Program-made: the position numbers and the translations under genes | Shown: one piece after another, positions 26,457 to 33,298 of the stretch | How the letters are laid out: each line of letters opens with the position of its first letter | How positions within the stretch are numbered: position 1 is the stretch's first letter | Notes under the pieces: generated by a model | Seen by the model: the letters and a program-made list of their open reading frames with translations, nothing else | Databases searched by the model: none | Told to the model about the DNA's origin: nothing | Assembly: GCA_013359335.1 (NCBI GenBank) | Contig: JABWBZ010000005.1 | Span: 1-33,298, forward strand | DNA from: a bacterium | GTDB taxonomy: Bacteria; CLD3; SB21 | Length of the DNA stretch: 33,298 nt | Reading direction: 5' to 3'

Positions 26457-27833
26457 ATGCTTCCAAAGTCTACCAAAATTCTGGTCATCGACGACGATGA
26501 AGACGTCCTTTTAGCGGCACGTTTGTTTCTCAAACAGCATGTCAGCGTTGTCCAGACCGAAAAAAATCCCGAACAAATTCCCGTTTTGCTTAAAAACGAA
26601 AATTACGACGTCATTTTGCTCGATATGAATTTCACGCGCGACGTGAGCAGCGGTTATGAAGGATTTTTCTGGCTGAATAAAATTTTAGAATTGGATCCGC
26701 GCGCCGTGGTGATTTTGATTACCGCGTACGGCGACGTGGAAATGGCGGTGCGCGCAATCAAAGAAGGCGCCATGGATTTTGTTTTGAAGCCTTGGCAAAA
26801 TGAAAAATTGCTTGCTACGTTATCAGCGGCCATGAACCTGCGTTTGTCAAGGCTTGAAGCGGAAAATTTACGCTCGCGACAGGAATTTCTCTCGGCGGAA
26901 CTCGACCAGCCTTTCCATGACATCATCGGCCATTCTCCTGCAATGCTTCAGGTTTTTTCTACGATTCAAAAAGTTGCTAAAACCGACGCCAATGTGCTGA
27001 TCCTCGGAGAAAACGGAACTGGCAAAGAATTGATCGCGCGCGCGTTGCATCGCCAGTCATTACGCCAAAAAGAAGTATTTATCACCGTAGACATGGGCGC
27101 CATCAGCGAGACGTTATTCGAAAGCGAACTTTTCGGACACGTGAAAGGCGCGTTTACCGACGCGAAAGAAGACCGCGCGGGAAGATTTGAAATCGCTACC
27201 GGCGGAACGTTGTTTCTGGACGAAATCGGTAATCTGTCGCTGCCGATGCAGGCAAAGCTTTTAACCGTTTTGCAAAACAGGGAAGTAACGCGCATCGGTT
27301 CGAATAAGCCGCTGCCGTTCGATATCCGGCTGATCTGCGCGACGAATTGGCCGATTCATGCCATGGTCGTCGAAAAAAAATTCCGCCAGGATTTGTTGTA
27401 CCGCATCAACACCGTTGAAATTGCTTTGCCGCCGCTGCGCGAACGCGCCGACGATTTGCCCGCGCTGGCCGAACATTTCATCGCATCGTATTGCAAAAAA
27501 TATCAGAAACCGGCCAAAAGCCTGCATGTAGCGGCATTGAAAAAACTCGAGAAATATTCCTGGCCCGGGAATGTGCGTGAACTGCAGCATACGATCGAAC
27601 GCGCCGTCATCATGAGCGAATCGCCGCTCCTTCAGCCGGAAGATTTCCTGCTCACCGCCTCGCAAGCCAAAGCCGACGGACTGATGATCGACGATTACAA
27701 TCTGGAAGAAATTGAAAAAGCGCTGATCCGTAAAGCGTTGAGCAAACACGGCGGGAACGTGAGTCACGCGGCGAAAGATCTGGGACTGACCCGGACGTCG
27801 CTATATCGCAGGTTGGAAAAATATGGTTTATAA
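26457..27833 (+). CDS. NtrC-family sigma-54-type response regulator (REC, AAA+, Fis HTH)
   Basis: 458 aa; REC 'KILVIDDDEDV...VILLDMNF', Walker A GENGTGKE, GAFTDA loop, GGTLFLDEIGNL, C-terminal Fis HTH 'GGNVSHAAKDLGLTRTSLYRRLEKYGL'. Confidence 0.96.
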   Translation: MLPKSTKILVIDDDEDVLLAARLFLKQHVSVVQTEKNPEQIPVLLKNENYDVILLDMNFTRDVSSGYEGFFWLNKILELDPRAVVILITAYGDVEMAVRAIKEGAMDFVLKPWQNEKLLATLSAAMNLRLSRLEAENLRSRQEFLSAELDQPFHDIIGHSPAMLQVFSTIQKVAKTDANVLILGENGTGKELIARALHRQSLRQKEVFITVDMGAISETLFESELFGHVKGAFTDAKEDRAGRFEIATGGTLFLDEIGNLSLPMQAKLLTVLQNREVTRIGSNKPLPFDIRLICATNWPIHAMVVEKKFRQDLLYRINTVEIALPPLRERADDLPALAEHFIASYCKKYQKPAKSLHVAALKKLEKYSWPGNVRELQHTIERAVIMSESPLLQPEDFLLTASQAKADGLMIDDYNLEEIEKALIRKALSKHGGNVSHAAKDLGLTRTSLYRRLEKYGL

Positions 27834-29196
27834 CCGCTTTCGCATCCTCTGCACGATTCGGGTTATCGTTCTGGCGCTGACGACGCACGTGTTTTTTTAT
27901 CTGCTGTCGCAAACTTCGCTCTATGTGACAACCGCTCTGGTCGGTATTACGATTATTTATCAAATTTACGCGCTGATTATTTTCGTTGAAAAAACCAACC
28001 GCGATTTGACGCGATTTCTCGAATCCATCCGCCACGAAGATTTTTCCCAAACGTTTTCCGGCTCCGGCTGGGGCTCGTCGTTCGACGAATTAAAATCCGC
28101 GTTCTCACAAATCATTACGGATTTCAGAAAAGCGCGTACGGAACGCGAGGAAAGTTTCCGTTATCTGCAAATCGTCGTACAGCATGTGCCGGTCGGGCTC
28201 ATTGCGTTTACGCCTGATGGTGATATCGAACTGATCAATAACGCCGCGCGCCGTTTGTTCAAAGTCGCCGTGTCCCCGGATCAGCCTTCGCTGCGGAATA
28301 TCAAAGCGCTGGAAGCCGTGAACAAATCGCTCGTGAATGTTTTTTTTCAACTGAAACCCGGTCAACGTACGCTGGTCAAATTCGACGACGGCACGGAGTG
28401 GGTTCAGCTCGTTATTTCGGCAACGGATTTTAAATTACGCGAACAGAAGTTTACGCTCGTGTCGCTGCAGAATATTCAAAGCGAATTGGAAGAAAAGGAA
28501 ATGGAAGCTTGGCAAAACCTGATTCGCGTACTGACGCATGAAATCATGAATTCCGTCACGCCGATTTCGTCCCTCGCGTCCACGGTCAACGACCTCGTTT
28601 CGCGTTCGTTCAATCGCGTGAATACCGGAGAAAAGGTCGATCAGGATTCAATGCAGGATATTCACGGCGCGCTTGGCACGATCCAAAAACGCAGCGAAGG
28701 ATTGATCCATTTCGTCGAGGCGTACCGCAATTTGACCAAAATACCCGCGCCGAATTTTCGCATTTTTGCCGTTAATGAATTATTCCACCGCGCCGAGCAA
28801 TTGCTTCGCCCGAAACTGACGGAAAATAAAATTCAATTTCAATCGATCATCGAACCGCCGACGCTGGAACTCACCGCCGATCTGGAATTGGTCGAACAAG
28901 TGTTGATCAATCTGCTGATCAATGCGATTCAGGCCACACAGAAACAACTCAAACGGCAAATTAAACTTACCGCGCGCCTCGATGAACGCGGACACGTACT
29001 GATTCAAGTAGCCGACAACGGTCCGGGCATTATTGACGAAGCGATGGATAAAATTTTTATTCCGTTTTTTACTACGAAAGAGGACGGCTCGGGCATTGGT
29101 TTGGCGCTTTCACGGCAAGTGATGCGCCTTCACCGCGGCACGATCGGCGTGCAGTCACGCCCGAATATCGAAACAGTTTTTACGCTGAGATTTTAA
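27823..29196 (+). CDS. Membrane sensor histidine kinase (PAS, HisKA-like, HATPase_c)
   Basis: 457 aa; two N-terminal TM segments, H-box 'LTHEIMNSVTPISSL', 'NLLINAIQAT', 'VADNGPGI', 'TKEDGSGIGLALS'; start overlaps the regulator stop by 11 nt. Confidence 0.95.
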   Translation: MVYNRFRILCTIRVIVLALTTHVFFYLLSQTSLYVTTALVGITIIYQIYALIIFVEKTNRDLTRFLESIRHEDFSQTFSGSGWGSSFDELKSAFSQIITDFRKARTEREESFRYLQIVVQHVPVGLIAFTPDGDIELINNAARRLFKVAVSPDQPSLRNIKALEAVNKSLVNVFFQLKPGQRTLVKFDDGTEWVQLVISATDFKLREQKFTLVSLQNIQSELEEKEMEAWQNLIRVLTHEIMNSVTPISSLASTVNDLVSRSFNRVNTGEKVDQDSMQDIHGALGTIQKRSEGLIHFVEAYRNLTKIPAPNFRIFAVNELFHRAEQLLRPKLTENKIQFQSIIEPPTLELTADLELVEQVLINLLINAIQATQKQLKRQIKLTARLDERGHVLIQVADNGPGIIDEAMDKIFIPFFTTKEDGSGIGLALSRQVMRLHRGTIGVQSRPNIETVFTLRF

Positions 29197-29235
29197 ACGT
29201 TTCAAGAGTAGCAAGGGTGACCGAATTTTTTTACC

Positions 29236-31620
29236 CTACTTCTTCCCGCCCGATTTTTTCTTATCCGTTTTTTTCACGCTTTCGCGGAAAGTTTTCAGCC
29301 GTTTTTCGACGCGATCGTAAATGGTGCCTTTGGGAAAACTTCCATTTTTGCGAACGGTCCCGGAAGGTTTTCCTGTGAGAATTTCAATCCCTTCGGCAAT
29401 GGTCGACACGGCCCAGACGTGAAAAAGCCCGTCACGTACGGCATCGACCACGTCGTCACGCAGCATGAGATGATTGAGATTGGTTTTGGGAATGATCACG
29501 CCCTGTTTGCCCGTGAGCCCGAACGCACGGCAGACGTCGAAATAGCCTTCGATTTTTTCATTGGCGCCGCCGATGGCCTGCACCGTGCCGTATTGATCGA
29601 CGGAACCCGTCACGGCAATGCCTTGCCGGATCGGCGCATCTGCCAGCGCGGAAAGTAACGCATACAATTCCGTCGATGACGCGCTGTCGCCGTCGACGCC
29701 TTCGTAACTTTGTTCGAATACCAATTTCGCTGACAACGTCAGCGGTTTGTCGATCGCAAACATCCGCGCAAGATATCCGCTCAGAATCAACACGCCTTTG
29801 CTGTGAATCGGTCCGCCGAGTGCGACCTGCCGTTCGATGTCTACAATTCCTTCCGTTCCCGGCGCGACCGTCACAGTAATGCGGCTCGGGCGGCCGAATT
29901 CGTATTCGCCCATGCGGATCACAGCTAATCCGTTGACCTGGCCCGTGATTTCCGACGTCGTATCAATCACAAGTATTTTGCGCGTGATCATTTCCTGAAT
30001 ATGTTCTTCGACGAGATTGGAACGATAAATTTTTTCTTCAAGCGCTTTTCGTACATGAATCGCCGTGATGTGCGGCGCTTGTTCCTGCGTTGCCCAGAAA
30101 TGCGCTTCGCGGATGACGTCGGCGATGGCGCCAAAATGCGTGGAAAGTTTTTCCTGATCTTCGGCGAAACGCGACGCGTGTTCGAGTAAACGCGCCGCCG
30201 CGCCGGCATCGAGATGCTTGAGATTTTCTTTCCGGCACAACATGGAGATAAACATCAAAAACTCGCGGATATTATTTTCCGTACGCGGCATGCTCGTGTC
30301 GAAATCCGCTTTGACTTTGAATAATTCGGGAAACTCTTCGTCGTACGAATGCATCATATAATAAAACATCGGGCGCCCGACGAGCAGCACTTTGACGTCG
30401 AGACGGATCGGCTGCGGACGCTGGCTTTTGGCGACGCTCATGCCGAGACTTTCCGCCATTTCTTCGATCACGATGGATTGCGAGCGCAGCGCACGCCGCA
30501 GGCCGTCCCAGCTCATGTGATTGCGCAGCACGTCCTCCACCGGCAACACGATGTAACCGCCATTAGCGCGATGCAAAGCTCCGGGTTTGATCATCGTGAA
30601 ATCGGTGTACATGGTTCCTTGTTCAACTTCTTTTTCCACGCGACCGAAAAGATTCGTATACGTCGGATGCAATTCCACGACAACCGGAGCGCCTTGTTGT
30701 TTACTATTATCCACCAAAAGATTCGCTTGGTATTTGGTCAGATCCAAATCGCGCTCGGGAACGTGATCGTCTTGCCCGGGTTTAAAAATATCAATGTCGG
30801 ATAACATATCGATCTGAATGGCATCGATATAATTTAAAACTTCTTTCTGGTCTTTATATTTTTCAGTTAGCTCTTCCATCACGCCGCTGAGTTGATACAA
30901 CATCACCTGCCGGTCAAGTTCGAGCATCGCGTTTTGCGTCGTTCGCTCAACGTCCCGAGTTTGTTTGATCGCTTCCTTGAGTTCGTCCTGCAGCGTTTCG
31001 CGTATTTTCATCCGCGTATCTTGTTCAGGCTGAGGCAGAGCGTTCCACTCGGTCTCGCTCATCGGCTTGCCGTCTTTGACGGGTACAAGAACGATGCCGA
31101 GCTGCGTCGCGTGCAGCGCAAATCCCTGATGTCCGGCTTTGATGGAAAATTGCTTCAGCACCGCTTCGCGCCGTTCATTCAGCGTCCGTTGAATTTCATC
31201 GCGTTTTTTACCGTATTCATCGCTTTCGAACGACTTAGGAATCTCACGGCTGACGTATTCGATAAACATCCGCATGTCCTGCTGAAATTCTTTTCCTTTG
31301 CCGGTGGGCAATTCCAACGCCATCGGCTGATAAGGGTCGTCGAAATTATTGACGTAACACCAGTCGTTGGGCGTGGGTTTCGTGAGAGCGAGTTCTTCGA
31401 GAAACGATTTGACGGCGGTCATTTTCCCGATGCCGCGCGGGCCGGCAACGAATATGTTGAATCCGACTTCCTGAATGCCGAGCCCGAAACGCAACGCCGA
31501 CACCGCGCGATGCTGCCCGATAATTCCGTCGACGGGTTTCAGATGTTCAGTCGATTCAAGGTTAAGCGTTTGCGGATCGATCGTCAAACGCAGTTGATCG
31601 GGAGCAAGTTCTTTGAGCAT
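29236..31620 (-). CDS. Lon-family (S16) protease with AAA_32-type N-terminal region (LonB/LonC-like)
   Basis: 794 aa; Lon catalytic Ser 'EGVDGDSASSTELYALLSALA' and Lys 'GGANEKIEGYFDVC'; N-terminal 'FVAGPRGIGKMTAVKSF'. Confidence 0.93.
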   Translation of the reverse strand: MLKELAPDQLRLTIDPQTLNLESTEHLKPVDGIIGQHRAVSALRFGLGIQEVGFNIFVAGPRGIGKMTAVKSFLEELALTKPTPNDWCYVNNFDDPYQPMALELPTGKGKEFQQDMRMFIEYVSREIPKSFESDEYGKKRDEIQRTLNERREAVLKQFSIKAGHQGFALHATQLGIVLVPVKDGKPMSETEWNALPQPEQDTRMKIRETLQDELKEAIKQTRDVERTTQNAMLELDRQVMLYQLSGVMEELTEKYKDQKEVLNYIDAIQIDMLSDIDIFKPGQDDHVPERDLDLTKYQANLLVDNSKQQGAPVVVELHPTYTNLFGRVEKEVEQGTMYTDFTMIKPGALHRANGGYIVLPVEDVLRNHMSWDGLRRALRSQSIVIEEMAESLGMSVAKSQRPQPIRLDVKVLLVGRPMFYYMMHSYDEEFPELFKVKADFDTSMPRTENNIREFLMFISMLCRKENLKHLDAGAAARLLEHASRFAEDQEKLSTHFGAIADVIREAHFWATQEQAPHITAIHVRKALEEKIYRSNLVEEHIQEMITRKILVIDTTSEITGQVNGLAVIRMGEYEFGRPSRITVTVAPGTEGIVDIERQVALGGPIHSKGVLILSGYLARMFAIDKPLTLSAKLVFEQSYEGVDGDSASSTELYALLSALADAPIRQGIAVTGSVDQYGTVQAIGGANEKIEGYFDVCRAFGLTGKQGVIIPKTNLNHLMLRDDVVDAVRDGLFHVWAVSTIAEGIEILTGKPSGTVRKNGSFPKGTIYDRVEKRLKTFRESVKKTDKKKSGGKK

Positions 31621-31693
31621 AATGTTTTTCTGGTTATAAAATAGGCTTAAATGTATTATTTGAATTTAAATTTTCAAAACACTATCATGATGT

Positions 31694-31837
31694 ATGCATA
31701 ACAAGAACTCTAAAAAAATTCAAATGCCGATTCTTTTAAAGAAATATGAATTGTCAGAACTCGTTAAAAAAATTCGGCCTTCAAATCTTCAAAAAGAAGT
31801 TAAAACAGGCAAAGCTGTTGGTAAAGAAAGTTGCTAA
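31694..31837 (+). CDS. Small ORF resembling the C-terminal tail of a MazE-like antitoxin
   Basis: 47 codons: MHNKNSKKIQMPILLKKYELSELVKKIRPSNLQKEVKTGKAVGKESC*; 'YxLxELvxxIxPxNxxxEVxxGxxVGKE' resembles the toxin-binding tail of MazE proteins. Not in the ORF track (<60 aa). Confidence 0.45.
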   Translation: MHNKNSKKIQMPILLKKYELSELVKKIRPSNLQKEVKTGKAVGKESC

Positions 31838-31849
31838 GCCCGAGTTGAA

Positions 31850-33298
31850 TTAAACTTCCTGCATCCAGCGATGAATTAATTTCAATTTTTCTCCATGATC
31901 CGCCCGGTGGATAAATTCATTGGTGTGAACGTCGTAACCATAATCGTTCTGCCACGTTTTGAAATGAGCGGCAACTTCGCGTATGGCATTGAGAATATAA
32001 TGAATTTCTTCATTGGTCATCGCGGGATGCAGCGACATCCTTATCCAGCCCGGTTTTTCAGAAAGATCGCCGTGATCGATTTTATCGGTGATCTTATGTG
32101 AGACGTCGCGTGAAATATGCAACAAATAATGTCCGTACGTTCCCGCGCAGGAACAGCCGCCGCGAACTTGAATTCCAAAATAATCATTGAGCAGTTTCAC
32201 GCCGAGATTGTAATGCAATCCGTCGATGTAAAATGAAATAACGGCGAGGCGGTTTTCCTGTTCGTCCGCTAAAATATGCAACCCGGGAATCGAACGCAGT
32301 TCATGAAAAATCTTCGGTAAAAATTCTTCCTCACGTTTCAGCATCATTTCCGAATTCATTTTTTCTTTAAGCCGTATGCACAAAGCCGCTTTGATGGTTT
32401 GCAGAAAAGGCGGCGTTCCACCGTCCTCGCGCGCTTCGATATTGTCCAGAAAACTCACTTCGCCCCACGGATTTGTCCAATTCACTGTGCCGCCGCCGGG
32501 TTGATCCGGAATTTTATTAACGTACAAATCGGAATCGAAAATCAAAACGCCCGGCGTGCCCGGCCCGCCGAGAAATTTATGCGGCGAAAAATAAATCGCA
32601 TCGAGTTTTTCCAAAGGATCCGACGGATGCATGTCGATCGGAACATACGGCGCGGAGCAGGCAAAATCGACAAAGCAAAGCCCGCCGGCTTCATGCATCA
32701 TTTTGGCAATCGCGTGATACGGCGTGCGAATACCCGTCACATTCGAACACGCGGTCACGGAAGCTATTTTCTGCCGGTTGGAATAACGTTTGATCGCGTC
32801 GGCAAAAAAATTCAAATCGACCGCGCCGCGTTCGTCCGGCGGAATGCATACCACTTCGCCGATCGTTTCTAACCACGACGTGTGATTGGAATGATGCTCC
32901 ATATGCGTAACGAAAATGACGGGGCGTTCGTTTTCAGGATAATGCAAATGACGCACGGCTTGTTCCGGCACACGCAGCCCCAGCAGGCGCTGAAATTTAT
33001 TGATCACGCCCGTCATACCGGAACCTTGCGTAATGATCACGTCCTTCGGACCGTCGTTGACATGACGTTTGATAATCTCATGCGCTTCATGATAGGCTGC
33101 GGTCATGTACGTACCGGTAATCGTCGTTTCCGTGTGCGTATTGCCGACGAATGGACCGAAGCGGTACAGCATTTTTTCCTCGATCGGCCGGTAAAGCCGC
33201 CCGCTCGCCGTCCAGTCGGCATACACGATCCGGCGCTCGCCATGCGGAGTTTTAAACGTTTGCACGTAACCAATAATATTTTTGCGGAAAGGCTCGAA
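31850..33298 (-). CDS. Aminotransferase class V / cysteine-desulfurase-like protein, 5' truncated by window edge
   Basis: 'DAIYFSPHKFLGGPGTPGVLIF' PLP-lysine region, 'GIQVRGGCSCAGTYGHYLLHI'. The frame stays open to the edge: FEPFRKNIIGYVQTFKTPHGERRIVYADWTASGRLYRPIEEKM. Confidence 0.94.
   Translation of the reverse strand, partial: FEPFRKNIIGYVQTFKTPHGERRIVYADWTASGRLYRPIEEKMLYRFGPFVGNTHTETTITGTYMTAAYHEAHEIIKRHVNDGPKDVIITQGSGMTGVINKFQRLLGLRVPEQAVRHLHYPENERPVIFVTHMEHHSNHTSWLETIGEVVCIPPDERGAVDLNFFADAIKRYSNRQKIASVTACSNVTGIRTPYHAIAKMMHEAGGLCFVDFACSAPYVPIDMHPSDPLEKLDAIYFSPHKFLGGPGTPGVLIFDSDLYVNKIPDQPGGGTVNWTNPWGEVSFLDNIEAREDGGTPPFLQTIKAALCIRLKEKMNSEMMLKREEEFLPKIFHELRSIPGLHILADEQENRLAVISFYIDGLHYNLGVKLLNDYFGIQVRGGCSCAGTYGHYLLHISRDVSHKITDKIDHGDLSEKPGWIRMSLHPAMTNEEIHYILNAIREVAAHFKTWQNDYGYDVHTNEFIHRADHGEKLKLIHRWMQEV

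Noticed and set aside
29197-29235. Possible bidirectional terminator between the kinase and Lon genes (GTAGCAAGGGT...ACCCTAC)
   Set aside because: Stem is short with a 3-nt bulge; the T-run is in the loop and not after the stem. Not supportable by eye.
30892-31644. 250-aa plus-strand ORF antisense to the Lon-like protease, and similar ORFs (72-683, 4414-5007, 10145-10792, 24746-25417)
   Set aside because: All are antisense to recognised coding genes and show the composition expected of codon-mirror ORFs.

Overview
This 33.3 kb bacterial window has about 47% GC by eye, and the lineage is not determinable (possibly FCB-group-like). It is dominated by a minus-strand tandem array of FtsX/MacB-type ABC permeases. 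There are seven intact ~790-805 aa copies, one copy running off the left edge, and two decayed C-terminal remnants. The array is served by a single LolD/MacB-type ATPase (19661-20350) and a single HlyD/RND-type adaptor (20804-~22060). Embedded in it are an alpha/beta-hydrolase (esterase) gene and a secreted protein with 26-aa 'GIHG' repeats. Upstream are a hybrid sensor kinase (minus strand) and a plus-strand cluster: CoA-binding protein, S23/four-helix-bundle protein, NtrC-type response regulator, histidine kinase. Beyond these are a LonC/AAA_32-type protease and a class V aminotransferase truncated by the right edge. The strongest non-obvious signals are: (1) both S23/IVP-like four-helix-bundle ORFs are framed by their own inverted repeats, each frame spans 396 bp, and each ORF's stop codon lies in an arm, an IVS-like arrangement outside rRNA; (2) a candidate sigma-54 -24/-12 promoter with two palindromic upstream sites 21 bp apart lies directly upstream of the adaptor-ATPase-permease operon, near an NtrC-type regulator that carries GAFTDA instead of GAFTGA; (3) there is evidence of permease gene birth and decay within the array; (4) an unlisted 47-codon ORF resembles a MazE-antitoxin tail. 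Everything was read by eye and no searches were run.
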